Shown: positions 1-10,959 of the stretch, one piece after another
How the letters are laid out: every line of letters starts with the position of its first letter
How positions within the stretch are numbered: the stretch's first letter is position 1
Assembly: GCF_018283675.1 (NCBI RefSeq)
Contig: NZ_JAGVRK010000001.1
Location: 372,001-436,000 of the forward strand
Reading direction: 5' to 3'
Source of the DNA: Metabacillus flavus
GTDB lineage: Bacteria; Bacillota; Bacilli; Bacillales; Bacillaceae
DNA length: 64,000 nucleotides
The notes under the pieces: generated by a model
The model's input: the letters and a program-made list of their open reading frames with translations, nothing else
Told to the model about the DNA's origin: nothing
Database searches by the model: none
Program-made: the position numbers and the translations under genes

Positions 1-103
1 CTGGCAGAGTACCCTAATACAAAGCTGATTATAAACTGATAAGGGACAAAGCTGCTATAAAACCGTCAGCGTTGACCCTCTAAAGTTTTGGAAAAAGAGG
101 TTT

Positions 104-907
104 TTATTTAGCTGTTCCCTCAAATTCAGTAATCGTAGCGGAAAATTTAATCTGAGTCTCTTTGATGATGGTTTGGAGGCTGTTTGTGATGCTGCTGACT
201 TTTTGCGCTTCTTTTGTGATGTACTCTACATTGGAGTTTACTTTATCAATCGCTTCGTCAACATTCGTTGACAATCTGCGGATTTCATCTGCGACCACTT
301 TAAAGCCTTTTCCTTGCTCGCCAACCCGTGCTGCTTCAATTGCCGCATTTAAGGCGACCATATTGGTCTGTGATGAGATATGGCTGATGGTTTTGGAGGT
401 CTGGCTAATTAAATCAGTTTGTTTTTGCAGGGCCTGAACTGCCTGAGTGCTTTCTTTGGTATTCGCAACGACCAGTTCAGCTAATTCCTCAGGCATGCTT
501 TTTAGGTCGGAAATAATATTTAGCGTTTTGTTTTCATGTTCCGTTATATTGGTTGCAATTTTTAAAACGGCGGTTACTTCTCCTGTTTCATCAGCAACGG
601 GAATATAGGTTGCCTCAAACCAAAGCAGGCTGCCATCTTTGCTGACACGCTCAATTTTCTCTTGAAACTTCATCCCTTTTTTCAAATTTGACCACAGTTC
701 TTCATACTCCTGGCTATTCAGAAATGCTGCGGTACAAAACTTCTGGTGCTTCAATCCGTTCATTTCTTCCGGCCGGTAGCCCATGGCTGAAGCAAAGTTG
801 TGATTTACCCATATAACTTCTCTATCCAAATTGAATTCAATCATAGCCAGATGAGTCTCCAACGCTTTTAAAACGGCATCAGTACTTAAAACCTGAGTAA
901 TTGTCAT
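104..907 (-). CDS. Soluble PAS-domain methyl-accepting chemotaxis-type protein
   Basis: An N-terminal PAS domain (about residues 10-130, containing GYRPEEM and an [11 protein letters not shown] strand) is followed by a short coiled-coil MCP signalling domain (about 145-260). The conserved hairpin tip shows as [21 protein letters not shown], split here as [13 protein letters not shown] and VGEQGKGF. There is no transmembrane helix or HAMP domain, so it should be a cytoplasmic sensor that could signal to CheA/CheW, comparable in build to B. subtilis YfmS. The start is placed at the ATG ending at 907, which has GGAGG eight bases upstream; a TTG five codons earlier is also open but lies inside the ribosome binding site. 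The sensed ligand cannot be inferred. It appears to be a single-gene unit. Confidence 0.88.
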   Translation of the reverse strand: MTITQVLSTDAVLKALETHLAMIEFNLDREVIWVNHNFASAMGYRPEEMNGLKHQKFCTAAFLNSQEYEELWSNLKKGMKFQEKIERVSKDGSLLWFEATYIPVADETGEVTAVLKIATNITEHENKTLNIISDLKSMPEELAELVVANTKESTQAVQALQKQTDLISQTSKTISHISSQTNMVALNAAIEAARVGEQGKGFKVVADEIRRLSTNVDEAIDKVNSNVEYITKEAQKVSSITNSLQTIIKETQIKFSATITEFEGTAK

Positions 908-975
908 TCGATTGTCCTCCAAATCCCACGGTATATATTAGGTATATCGGACTACGGAGAGAATTCTTTAGTAAA

Positions 976-1006
976 ATAAAGAACGCCCTGCAAACAGGAC
1001 GTCCTT
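976..1006 (-). terminator. Rho-independent terminator of the small membrane peptide gene
   Basis: On the minus strand a 12-bp stem (AAGGACGTCCTG pairing with CAGGGCGTTCTT, with G-U pairs) and a TTTG loop are followed by a T-rich tail. It starts directly after the stop codon of the 36-codon gene. Confidence 0.75.
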
Positions 1007-1117
1007 CTATCTAACCCGCCTTTTCCTCCTAACAAATACAAACGCCAGCGCCACAATCCCGCCAATCAGCGAAGCATACACAAAAACCATATCCCTCATG
1101 TATTCAAGAAATCCCAA
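1007..1117 (-). CDS. Small single-pass membrane peptide (36 aa)
   Basis: A 36-codon frame starts with TTG five bases after GAGGTG and ends directly at a good terminator. The predicted peptide starts MGFLEYMRDM, has a hydrophobic span of about 18 residues (VFVYASLIGGIVALAFVFV) and ends in a strongly basic tail, RRKRRVR, which predicts a cytoplasmic C-terminus. I do not recognise a family. The ribosome binding site, start, membrane helix, basic end and terminator together make a real gene likely although it is very short. Confidence 0.6.
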   Translation of the reverse strand: MGFLEYMRDMVFVYASLIGGIVALAFVFVRRKRRVR

Positions 1118-1136
1118 TCGATCACCTCTTTTTATG

Positions 1137-1389
1137 GGGTCAGTCCCCTGCTGTGCTAAAGGAATAAAGCTCGGGCACCGTTACTGAGAGGCTTTGCCGC
1201 TCAAGGGCTCGCGGCGTTCAGTCTTTGTCCCCTTTTGCGTTAAAGCAGTGCGGGACTGGCACCGGGTCAGTCCCGCACTCTAATAAAGAAGTAAAGCTCC
1301 GGCACCTTCGCTGGAACACATTGCAACTAAAGGCTTCCCAGCGTTTGGTCTCAGTCCCCTTTTGCTTTAAAGCGAAACGGGACTGACCC
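1137..1389. repeat. Tandem pair of ~127-bp intergenic palindromic repeat units (copy R1)
   Basis: Two units lie head to tail, 1137-1263 and 1264-1389. Unit 2 has perfect 12-bp terminal inverted repeats, GGGTCAGTCCCG and CGGGACTGACCC. Both units carry AAAGCTC(C)GGCACC inside the left arm and a GTCCCCTTTTGC-TTAAAG block in the right arm. The same architecture recurs at 10419-10671 and 19326-19664. Any open frame across it is a by-product of the repeat. Confidence 0.8.
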
Positions 1390-1641
1390 TCAAGAAGGAT
1401 TATAGGTTTCGTCGCTGTGCTCATCATCCTGATTTGTTTCTTTCGTCTGATCATACAGAAGCGTCAGCGGACAGAAGCGCAGAATTCCTTCTCCGACTTT
1501 CATTGCGCCAAGCATGATCAGAAGAATGAGTGACTCTCTCCATGGTTTTTTTGAGTATTTGGCAGAAGCAACAGCAACTAATGTTAATCCGGCAGTAATG
1601 CGGATGAGGGCATTAACGATGCCAATATTAGGTTTAATCAA
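1390..1641 (-). CDS. DUF2892 (YgaP-type) small membrane protein
   Basis: This 83-residue protein has the DUF2892 layout: an N-terminal NIGIVNALIRITAG motif, a first membrane helix (about 8-28), a second helix (SLILLIMLGAMKVGEGIL) and the CPLTLLY signature after it. The function of the family is poorly defined; the domain is often fused to rhodanese domains. The start is TTG, six bases after AAGGAGGT. The acidic tail (DDEHSDETYNPS) ends with a TGA whose next base is the first base of repeat R1, so the repeat may have trimmed or extended the original C-terminus. Confidence 0.8.
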   Translation of the reverse strand: MIKPNIGIVNALIRITAGLTLVAVASAKYSKKPWRESLILLIMLGAMKVGEGILRFCPLTLLYDQTKETNQDDEHSDETYNPS

Positions 1642-1739
1642 GGGAAGACCTCCTTAAATTGTGAAAAGTTTTCAAATTATTTTGTTCTTTCATGCATTAA
1701 CGTATTAATTGTGATAACATGAAAAGGAAAATTAAGGAC

Positions 1740-1769
1740 GCAAACGGCACTTTTGTGAAAGCGTTTGCC
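1740..1769 (+). promoter_or_regulatory. Inverted repeat overlapping a probable CcpA cre site upstream of yerA
   Basis: TGAAAGCGTTTGCC at 1756-1769 matches the Bacillus cre consensus (TGWAARCGYTWNCW) except at the last base. The same bases form a 7-bp inverted repeat, GCAAACG (1740-1746) with CGTTTGC (1762-1768). It sits just before the ribosome binding site, a position where CcpA would act as a roadblock. Assignment is by pattern only. Confidence 0.5.
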
Positions 1770-1796
1770 TAATGATTCCAGAAGGAGGATTCATCG

Positions 1797-3539
1797 ATGC
1801 CGGAACACCGAGCTGTTTGGAAAAATGATCAGATTCGCAAACAAATCCAAGTACTTGACCAGGAAGTGGCGCCGACAATCCTCTTGAAAAATGCGGTCAT
1901 CTTGAACTCATACTTGAAACAATGGATCCATGGAAACGTTTGGATTTATGGAGATCGCATTGTTTATATAGGCGAAGAGCTTCCGAAACATTCAGACCAG
2001 ACCGAGATCATGGATTGTGAAGGGCTGTATCTTGTACCCGGATACATTGAGCCTCATGCTCATCCTTTTCAGTTATATAATCCCCAGACATTGGCCCGAT
2101 ATGCGGCCCAATATGGAACAACGGCGATGATCAGTGACAATTTGAAGCTGCTGTTTCAAAACGATCAAAAGAAAGCGCTTACTTTAGTGAGGCGCTGCTC
2201 CGAAGAACCTTTTCACCACTATTGGTGGGCGCGGTTTGATCTTCAATCCGAGGTCGAAAAGGAAGATATCATCCTTTCCCCCGACCGGATTTCGGCATGG
2301 CTCGACCATGATTGCGTCTTGCAGGGAGGGGAGCTGACGGGATGGCCAAGCCTGATTGCCGGAGATGATCTCATGCTTGACCGAATTCAGGAGGCGAAAA
2401 AGAAGCGCAAACGGGTGGAGGGGCATTTCCCTGGAGCATCTGAAAAAACACTTACTAAAATGAAGCTATTTGGAATCGATGCCGATCACGAAGCGATGAC
2501 TGGAAAAGAGGTATACTCGCGTCTGCTTGCAGGCTACACGGTCGCACTCAGGCATTCCTCGATCAGACCGGATCTGCCTAAACTGCTGAAGGAAATCAAG
2601 GAACTGCCGATTGCTTCCTATGAGCATTTATTTTTAACGACAGATGGGGCAACACCGGCTTTTTATAAAGACGGGGTGACGAATCCTTTAATAGAAATGG
2701 CGCTGAACGAAGGAATCGATCCAATTGATGCGTACCATATGGCAAGCTTCAATATTGCACGCTACTATGGAATTGATCATTTGCTTGGCTCGGCTGCAGC
2801 AGGCCGTTTTGCAACACTGAACTTCTTAGACGATCCTTCAAAGCCGAATCCGGTCCATGTCATGGCAAAAGGGAAATGGCTGAAAAAGAATCATCAAAAT
2901 GTTCAAGAGGATTTACAGGAGCTGCCTTGGAAGGACTGCGGATTTTCTCCTCTCAGCATGACGTGGGGGCTCACGATGGATGACCTTCAGTTTTCCATGC
3001 CGCTCGGTTTGCACATGGTGAATGGCGTCATCATGCAGCCGTATTCCGTCAGCCGGGATTTAGCGACCGATGAATTGTCCATTGAGCATGATGAATCGTT
3101 CCTGGCACTGATTGACCGGAATGGGAATTGGAGGATTAACACTGTCTTGAAAGGATTTGGCGGAGTAAAAGGACTTGCAAGCTCCTTCTCAGCGACTGGC
3201 GACATTTTGCTGATCGGCAAAAATAAGGAAGATATGATTGCAGCTTATAAACAGATGGTTGAAATCGGCGGCGGCATTGTCATTTGCGAGGATGGCAGCA
3301 TCCGTTATGAACTCCAGCTTGAACTGAACGGGACGGCTTCCAAAGCAGAGCTGCCTGAGCTGATGGATAAATACCGGGAGTTCCACTCTTTCCTAAAGGA
3401 GAGAGGATACGCATTCGAGGATCCAATTTACACCCTGTTTTTCCTTTCCTCCACCCATCTGCCGTTTGTCCGGATTACGCCAAGGGGAATTTTCGACGTG
3501 AAGAAAAAAACGATACTCTTTCCATCGATAATGCGTTAA
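1797..3539 (+). CDS. yerA: Adenine deaminase family protein YerA
   Basis: At 580 residues this is an amidohydrolase-superfamily protein of the adenine deaminase branch, which converts adenine to hypoxanthine in purine salvage. An N-terminal composite beta domain (to about 70) leads to PGYIEPHAHPFQ, whose HxH pair (about residues 82-86) binds metal; further ligands are likely in EGHFPG and DADHEAM. The C-terminal adenine-deaminase domain starts near 390. B. subtilis YerA has the same length as I recall and sits in the same place. It starts with ATG after AGAAGGAGGA. HAHP replaces the HxHIES of typical AdeC, so substrate specificity should not be assumed. A probable cre site precedes it. Confidence 0.88.
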   Translation: MPEHRAVWKNDQIRKQIQVLDQEVAPTILLKNAVILNSYLKQWIHGNVWIYGDRIVYIGEELPKHSDQTEIMDCEGLYLVPGYIEPHAHPFQLYNPQTLARYAAQYGTTAMISDNLKLLFQNDQKKALTLVRRCSEEPFHHYWWARFDLQSEVEKEDIILSPDRISAWLDHDCVLQGGELTGWPSLIAGDDLMLDRIQEAKKKRKRVEGHFPGASEKTLTKMKLFGIDADHEAMTGKEVYSRLLAGYTVALRHSSIRPDLPKLLKEIKELPIASYEHLFLTTDGATPAFYKDGVTNPLIEMALNEGIDPIDAYHMASFNIARYYGIDHLLGSAAAGRFATLNFLDDPSKPNPVHVMAKGKWLKKNHQNVQEDLQELPWKDCGFSPLSMTWGLTMDDLQFSMPLGLHMVNGVIMQPYSVSRDLATDELSIEHDESFLALIDRNGNWRINTVLKGFGGVKGLASSFSATGDILLIGKNKEDMIAAYKQMVEIGGGIVICEDGSIRYELQLELNGTASKAELPELMDKYREFHSFLKERGYAFEDPIYTLFFLSSTHLPFVRITPRGIFDVKKKTILFPSIMR

Positions 3540-3647
3540 AATAGGAAAGTATAACGAATAATTATAAATAAGATATTATTTTCTTCCATTTCCTTTGAAT
3601 TTTAGACTGAATGCCATAGATCAATATATAAAAAGGAGAATGACTGC

Positions 3648-3953
3648 ATGCAAATTGATAAATTGCGCGGCAAAGAGCTTGATCAACTGTTTGAATCAGT
3701 GCTCTCCCTGAAAGACTTGGATGAATGCTATCGGTTTTTTGACGATTTGTGCACGGTGAATGAAATTCAATCATTGGCACAGCGCCTTGAAGTGGCAAGA
3801 ATGCTTCGCGAAGGGTTTACGTATCATAAAATTGAGACGCAAACTGGTGCAAGCACAGCAACCATTTCCAGAGTAAAGCGCTGCCTGAATTATGGAAACG
3901 ATGCCTATACAATGGCGCTTGAGCGCATTCATAAACAGCCAAATGAATCATAA
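3648..3953 (+). CDS. yerC: TrpR-like DNA-binding protein YerC
   Basis: This 101-residue all-helical protein matches the YerC/YecD family of Trp-repressor-like proteins. The helix-turn-helix covers about residues 55-85: a scaffold in AQRLEVARML and GFTYHKIETQTGASTATISRVKRC as the reading head, with GASTATISR as recognition helix. It probably acts as a small dimeric regulator; its ligand and targets are unknown to me. The ATG follows AAAAGGAG by seven bases. In B. subtilis it lies between yerA and pcrB, as here, although yerB and yerD are absent from this window. Confidence 0.9.
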   Translation: MQIDKLRGKELDQLFESVLSLKDLDECYRFFDDLCTVNEIQSLAQRLEVARMLREGFTYHKIETQTGASTATISRVKRCLNYGNDAYTMALERIHKQPNES

Positions 3954-3957
3954 AAGG

Positions 3958-3982
3958 GACGCCCGCTGAGGTGTCTTTTTTT
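3958..3982 (+). terminator. Terminator after yerC
   Basis: GACGCC pairs with GGTGTC around a CGCTGA loop and is followed by seven T residues, directly downstream of the yerC stop. Confidence 0.75.
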
Positions 3983-4037
3983 GTGCTTCTTTTCCATTAA
4001 TCAATGCCCGGGTAATAGTGTTCAACCCACCTTAATT

Positions 4038-4046
4038 TGATATAAT
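4038..4046 (+). promoter_or_regulatory. Extended -10 promoter element for the pcrB operon
   Basis: TGATATAAT is a perfect extended -10 (TG-N-TATAAT) about 30 bases before the pcrB start. No good -35 is visible, as is usual for extended -10 promoters. It would drive pcrB and probably pcrA-ligA-camS, since there is no terminator before 10296. Confidence 0.65.
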
Positions 4047-4076
4047 AATGAAATGGTTAAAAGGGAGGCGTACATG

Positions 4077-4763
4077 ATGTACGATGTAAAAGAATGGCGC
4101 CACGCGTTTAAGCTAGACCCGGACAAGCTGATTACGGATGAAGACCTGGAGCAGGTTTGCGAGTCGGGGACAGATGCGATTATCATTGGCGGAAGCGATC
4201 ATATAAACGAAGAAGACATTTTGAATTTAATGGCCCGTGTAAGACGGTATCTCATCCCGTGTGTACTTGAAGTCTCGACACTTGAAGCCGTCGTACCTGG
4301 ATTTGATTTGTACTTTATTCCTACAGTATTCAACAGCCGCGACCCAAAGTGGATTGTGGAGCTTCATAAGAATGCCATTAAGGAATACGGAGAGCTGATG
4401 GACTGGGATGAAACGCTTGTAGAAGGCTACTGCATTTTAAATGAGGATTGCAAGGCCGCTAAACTGACGGATGCCGATACATCAATTGAACTTGAGGATG
4501 TGAAGGCTTATGCAAGAATGGCGGAAAATATGTTCCATCTGCCGATATTCTATTTGGAATACAGCGGTACATATGGAGATCCTCAAGTTGTGAAGGAAGT
4601 GAAATCCGTTTTGAACAGCACGAAGCTGTTTTATGGAGGAGGCATTACGACTCCTGAGAAAGCAGCGGAAATGGCAAAATTCGCAGATACGGTCATTGTC
4701 GGAAACGTCATCTACGACGATTTAAAGGCGGCTTTGAAAACCGTTGGCGCAGTGAAAAGCTGA
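4077..4763 (+). CDS. pcrB: Heptaprenylglyceryl phosphate synthase PcrB
   Basis: PcrB is a TIM-barrel prenyltransferase that joins heptaprenyl diphosphate to sn-glycerol-1-phosphate. The sequence shows [13 protein letters not shown] (about 33-45), [14 protein letters not shown] and the C-terminal phosphate-binding [25 protein letters not shown], which I cite by its YGGGI and VIVGN parts. Three in-frame ATGs are possible (4053, 4074, 4077). The last has GGGAGG with an eight-base spacer and gives 228 residues starting MYDVKEW, the length and N-terminus of the B. subtilis protein. It is first in the pcrB-pcrA-ligA-camS run. Confidence 0.95.
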   Translation: MYDVKEWRHAFKLDPDKLITDEDLEQVCESGTDAIIIGGSDHINEEDILNLMARVRRYLIPCVLEVSTLEAVVPGFDLYFIPTVFNSRDPKWIVELHKNAIKEYGELMDWDETLVEGYCILNEDCKAAKLTDADTSIELEDVKAYARMAENMFHLPIFYLEYSGTYGDPQVVKEVKSVLNSTKLFYGGGITTPEKAAEMAKFADTVIVGNVIYDDLKAALKTVGAVKS

Positions 4764-4830
4764 TTGCAAAAACAAGTGGATAGAATTAAAATAAAAGAAA
4801 GAACAAACGTTTGGTTAGGCGGTGGAAATA

Positions 4831-7050
4831 GTGGATTTTATAGCACAGCAGTTATTAAACGGATTAAATGAAGAGCAGGGGAAGGCCGTAAAAGCTACTG
4901 ATGGCCCTCTTTTAATTATGGCAGGAGCGGGAAGCGGAAAAACCAGGGTGCTTACTCACCGGATTGCCTATCTAATGGCAGAAAAACGGGTGGCTCCCTG
5001 GAACATTCTCGCTTTGACCTTTACAAATAAAGCAGCAAGAGAGATGAAGGATCGGATTGGACGCCTTCTTGGACCTGGAGCGGATGATATTTGGATTTCA
5101 ACGTTTCACTCCATGTGTGTCCGTATTTTAAGAAGGGACATCGATCGGATCGGAGTGAACCGGAATTTTTCCATCCTCGATTCAGCCGATCAGCTGTCCG
5201 TCGTAAAGTCCATCCTTAAGGAACGGAACCTTGATCCGAAAAAATATGATCCCCGTGCCATTTTAGGCTCGATCAGTTCGGCAAAAAATGAATTGATTGA
5301 TGCAGAGGAATACGCCAAGTCCTCAACTGGCGGCATGTTCGAGCAAATCGTCAGTGATATTTACACCGATTATCAGAGAAAGCTGCTGAAAAACCAGTCG
5401 TTGGACTTTGATGACTTGATTATGACGACAATCCGTTTATTTGAAAGAGTTCCTGAGGTTCTTGAATTCTATCAGCGCAAGTTTCAATATATTCACGTGG
5501 ATGAGTATCAGGATACAAACAGAGCACAGTATCTGCTTGTCAAAATGATGGCCTCCCGTTTCCGTAACCTGTGTGTGGTAGGGGATTCGGATCAGTCCAT
5601 TTACGCATGGCGCGGAGCGGATATTTCAAACATTCTCTCCTTTGAAAAGGATTATCCGAATGCGGAAGTGATCATGCTTGAGCAAAACTACCGCTCGACT
5701 CAAAGAATTTTGAATGCAGCGAATCAGGTCATTCAGAACAACTCCAACCGCAAGCCGAAAAATCTTTGGACGGAAAATGCTGAAGGAACGAAGCTGAGCT
5801 ACTATCGCGCAGACTCTGAATCAGCAGAAGGCCAATTCGTCGCGGGGAAAATTAAGGAAATGTACGATCAGGGAAAAAGGAAGTTTTCTGATTGTGCCAT
5901 CCTATACCGCACGAATGCCCAATCACGGGTAATGGAGGAAATCCTGATTAAGTCCAGCATTCAGTATCAAATCGTCGGGGGCATCAAGTTCTATGACAGG
6001 AAAGAGATCAAGGACTTGCTCGCTTATCTTCGGATGATTGCGAATCCGGATGATGACATCAGCTTCGCCCGGATCGTTAATGTGCCAAAGCGGGGGATCG
6101 GAGCGACTTCAATCGACCGTGTGGCAGGCTATGCGGCAGAAAATGATCTTTCCATGTACCAGGCAATTCATGAGGTAGACTTCATTGGATTGCCGGCAAA
6201 GGCGACGAACGCACTGATTGAATTCCGTGATTTAATCCGCAACCTTACCGGTATGCAGGATTATTTATCCGTCACGGAATTAACGGAAGAAATTCTTGAG
6301 AAATCCGGCTATAGAGAAATGCTGAAATTGGAAAAGAGCATCGAAGCACAAAGCCGCCTTGAGAATATCGACGAGTTCCTGTCTGTTACGCAAAACTTTG
6401 AAAAAAACAACGAAGATAAAAGCCTTGTTTCCTTCCTGACGGATCTCGCGCTGATTGCCGATATCGACTCGCTGAGTGAAGAAGAGCAGGAAAAACAGGA
6501 TGCGGTCGTTCTTATGACGCTTCACTCGGCAAAAGGGCTGGAATTCCCTGTCGTTTTCCTTATGGGAATGGAGGAGGGAGTATTCCCTCACAGCCGTTCT
6601 CTTATGGAAGAAGGAGAAATGGAAGAAGAGCGCAGACTTGCATATGTAGGGATTACAAGGGCTGAAGAAGAGCTGTATTTAACCAATGCTCAAATGCGGA
6701 CGCTCTTCGGCCGGACGAACATGAATCCGGAATCCAGGTTCATTGCTGAAATACCTGAGGAATTATTGGAAAACCTAAATGAGAGTAAAAAAACGATGAC
6801 CACCCCGTTCGGCAATACGAAGCGGGACCGCAAGCTTATGGCCCAAGTCAAACGTCCGGTAAAAGCATCAACCGGCGGAGAAGGATTTGACTGGGGTGTG
6901 GGCGATAAAGCCGAGCATAAAAAATGGGGTGTCGGAACCGTTGTCAGTGTGAAGGGCGAGGGTGACAGCAAGGAGCTGGATATCGCCTTCCCAAGTCCGG
7001 TAGGCATCAAGAGGCTTCTTGCAGCATTTGCTCCAATTAAAAAAATGTAA
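4831..7050 (+). CDS. pcrA: ATP-dependent DNA helicase PcrA
   Basis: A 3'-5' superfamily 1 (UvrD/Rep) helicase used in excision repair, replication-fork rescue and plasmid replication. It has Walker [10 protein letters not shown] (about residue 31-39), DEYQDTN (about 224), the [11 protein letters not shown] motif [16 protein letters not shown] motif V and [11 protein letters not shown] motif VI, then a C-terminal tail with the [16 protein letters not shown] Tudor-like segment known to contact RNA polymerase. GTG at 4831 gives 739 residues (MDFIAQQLL), the usual PcrA length; a GTG three codons earlier overlaps the likely AGGCGG ribosome binding site. Translated between pcrB and ligA. Confidence 0.97.
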   Translation: MDFIAQQLLNGLNEEQGKAVKATDGPLLIMAGAGSGKTRVLTHRIAYLMAEKRVAPWNILALTFTNKAAREMKDRIGRLLGPGADDIWISTFHSMCVRILRRDIDRIGVNRNFSILDSADQLSVVKSILKERNLDPKKYDPRAILGSISSAKNELIDAEEYAKSSTGGMFEQIVSDIYTDYQRKLLKNQSLDFDDLIMTTIRLFERVPEVLEFYQRKFQYIHVDEYQDTNRAQYLLVKMMASRFRNLCVVGDSDQSIYAWRGADISNILSFEKDYPNAEVIMLEQNYRSTQRILNAANQVIQNNSNRKPKNLWTENAEGTKLSYYRADSESAEGQFVAGKIKEMYDQGKRKFSDCAILYRTNAQSRVMEEILIKSSIQYQIVGGIKFYDRKEIKDLLAYLRMIANPDDDISFARIVNVPKRGIGATSIDRVAGYAAENDLSMYQAIHEVDFIGLPAKATNALIEFRDLIRNLTGMQDYLSVTELTEEILEKSGYREMLKLEKSIEAQSRLENIDEFLSVTQNFEKNNEDKSLVSFLTDLALIADIDSLSEEEQEKQDAVVLMTLHSAKGLEFPVVFLMGMEEGVFPHSRSLMEEGEMEEERRLAYVGITRAEEELYLTNAQMRTLFGRTNMNPESRFIAEIPEELLENLNESKKTMTTPFGNTKRDRKLMAQVKRPVKASTGGEGFDWGVGDKAEHKKWGVGTVVSVKGEGDSKELDIAFPSPVGIKRLLAAFAPIKKM

Positions 7051-7069
7051 TGATCACGGATAGCTTTAG

Positions 7070-9094
<2,025 letters not shown>

Positions 9095-9113
9095 AGCAGG
9101 GAGTGGGCATTCT

Positions 9114-10286
9114 TTGAAAAAATGGATCGTCATCCTGGCGGCCTGCAGCATGCTATTAAGTGCATGCGCACCAAGCTTCGGAGATGACAATGAAGTCGTT
9201 CAGGAAACAAACAACGAAAAGCAGAAGGCGATTATTCCGAAAAGCACCATCTCTGACGCTGACTACAGCGTTGTCCTCCCCTTCAAAACGGGAGCAGCAA
9301 GAGGCCTTACGGCTGAAAACCTGAACACAAGACTTGACCTTGACCAGTTCGAAACAGGATTAATGGACCTCGCTCAAGAGCCATTTCCATCGAAAAACAA
9401 CTACTATTATCAAGAAGGCCAATATCTAAAAGAAGATCAGGTACGCGGCTGGCTAAGGTATAAGTACGAAGGAAAAGCACTCGAAACAAAAGAAAAAGAA
9501 GCTAAAGACAGCAAACAGGAATTCAGCAACGCCGGGCTCAATCCGGTCATATCCGACCTTGAAGCAACAGACACACCAAAATATCTGGCAAGCGTCCTTG
9601 AACAAAACTATTTCAAGAGGGTCGACGATAAAACAATTGAGCTTGGCGGCGTCATGATCGGGGTGGCCTTAAACTCCGTTCATTATTATAAGCAGGATGA
9701 TATTGCAAAAGAAACCAAACTGGACAGCTCCACCATCCGTAAGGAAGGCGAAAAAATTGCTGCTCAAATTGTAAAGCAAACCCGCCAAAACAAAGAACTC
9801 GCCGATGTTCCGATAACAGTGGCGCTGTATGTCCAGCAGCCGAAATCCTCTATCGTGCCAGGGGAATTTATTGCGAAAAGCGAAGCCAAACCAGGAAGCA
9901 GCAACCTTGAAGGCTGGAAAGATATCAATGAAAGCTATCAATTCTTCCCTTCACCTGAAGCCAAAAGTGAAAAGCCTGAAGACGCGGATACATTTGAACG
10001 CTTCAAAGAAGAAATCGGCGATTACTTCCCTAACTACACGGGTGTAATCGGAAAAGCTCATTACAAAGACGACGAACTGAAGGAACTGAAAATTGAAATT
10101 CCCATGCAGTTTTACGGAAAAGCCGAAGTCATCGGCCTCACCCAGTTCGTCATCGAAAAAATCAACCAGTACTTCCCGCAGGACTACATTGACCTGGAAA
10201 TCAACATCACCTCCACCGGCGGACAGGAAGCCCTTATCACCCGCAAAGCAGGGGATAAAAAACCTGTTACGCATATATTTAAATAA
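9114..10286 (+). CDS. camS: CamS family lipoprotein (sex-pheromone precursor type)
   Basis: This 390-residue secreted lipoprotein starts at TTG after a GCAGGGAG ribosome binding site. The signal peptide MKKWIVILAACSMLLSAC ends in a lipobox, LSAC, with lipidated Cys18. In the CamS family of enterococci and staphylococci the processed signal peptide gives the cAM373-type pheromone; in Bacillus (YerH) its role is unknown. The mature part is rich in charged residues and has no further membrane helix, so it should be tethered to the outer face of the membrane. It closes the pcrB-pcrA-ligA run and is followed by a good terminator. Confidence 0.92.
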   Translation: MKKWIVILAACSMLLSACAPSFGDDNEVVQETNNEKQKAIIPKSTISDADYSVVLPFKTGAARGLTAENLNTRLDLDQFETGLMDLAQEPFPSKNNYYYQEGQYLKEDQVRGWLRYKYEGKALETKEKEAKDSKQEFSNAGLNPVISDLEATDTPKYLASVLEQNYFKRVDDKTIELGGVMIGVALNSVHYYKQDDIAKETKLDSSTIRKEGEKIAAQIVKQTRQNKELADVPITVALYVQQPKSSIVPGEFIAKSEAKPGSSNLEGWKDINESYQFFPSPEAKSEKPEDADTFERFKEEIGDYFPNYTGVIGKAHYKDDELKELKIEIPMQFYGKAEVIGLTQFVIEKINQYFPQDYIDLEINITSTGGQEALITRKAGDKKPVTHIFK

Positions 10287-10295
10287 TGTTTTTGA

Positions 10296-10327
10296 GACTG
10301 CCTGAATGATGCGGGCGGTCTTTTTTT
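10296..10327 (+). terminator. Terminator of the pcrB-pcrA-ligA-camS operon
   Basis: GACTGCC pairs with GGGCGGTC around TGAATGATGC, followed by seven T residues, ten bases after the camS stop. Confidence 0.85.
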
Positions 10328-10418
10328 GTGCGGTGGTCGGGAAAGCTCGCTGTTGTGGCGAAGAGATCGTGTATTTGGTGCAACTGAGCGTGTCGGTGTC
10401 GGACTGAAACATATGAGC

Positions 10419-10671
10419 GCGCCTGACCCGCACTCTGCTAAAGCATGAAAGCTCCGGCACCTGCCCGGGAAACCGCTGGACCGCAAGGGTTTGTGGAACA
10501 CTGCCTCTGTCCCCCGATGCGGTGAAGGATGAGGGGACTGGCACCGTGCCAGTCCCGCTGTTCTCTGCCGGATTAAAGCTCTGGCACCTATGCGATTGAA
10601 TGCTGGTATATATGGGATTGCGGGCTATGGTCTTTGTCCCCCGATGCTTTAAAGGATAGCGGGTCAGGCGC
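10419..10671. repeat. Tandem pair of ~127-bp intergenic palindromic repeat units (copy R2)
   Basis: Units at 10419-10545 and 10546-10671. The outer ends are GCGCCTGACCCGC and GCGGGTCAGGCGC, a perfect 13-bp inverted repeat that differs from the ends of R1. At the junction, 10534-10556 is a perfect 23-bp odd palindrome with arms GGGACTGGCAC/GTGCCAGTCCC. The internal AAAGCTC(T/C)GGCACC and GTC-CCCCGATGC boxes correspond to those of R1. No gene is credible in 10330-10950. Confidence 0.8.
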
Positions 10672-10676
10672 CTTTC

Positions 10677-10857
10677 AGTCGAGAGCTCCACCGTCTTTCA
10701 GCGCTGAGCAAACGCCCTTTCGAACTTGGTTTCAGTGTCTAGCTCCGGCGGCTAGCGCTTCGGCCGCTTCGCCGGCCCTGTCAAAGTCAAAGAGCGACTT
10801 TGTCAGTTCCAGCTCCACCGTCTCTCAGCGCTTAGCAAGCGCCCTCCGCTTTTCTTA
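10677..10857. repeat. GC-rich repeat with GTCTAGCTCC core and ~38-bp direct repeats
   Basis: An AGCTCCACCGTCT-TCAGCGCT-AGCAA-CGCCCT block at about 10683-10715 recurs at about 10812-10845. Between them lie GTCTAGCTCCGGCGGCTAGC and GC-rich hairpin sequence (GCTTCGGCCGCTTCGCCGGCC). A similar TCTAGCTCC(A/G)GCGCCTAG repeat is, as I recall, scattered through many Bacillus genomes. Non-coding. Confidence 0.6.
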
Positions 10858-10959
10858 GTAAAATAAAATTTGTAACAATCATTTCTATGTTTGAATGGTT
10901 GGGAATAATCAGTTAAGATAGATTTGTAACCGTTTTATTTTAAAAGGAGGCGTATTTTA

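Noticed and set aside
9951-10691. 246-codon minus-strand open frame over the camS end and R2
   Set aside because: It lies antisense to camS and then runs through repeat R2; its PVPSSF-type residues recur in frames over R1 and R3, which shows that they come from repeat DNA.
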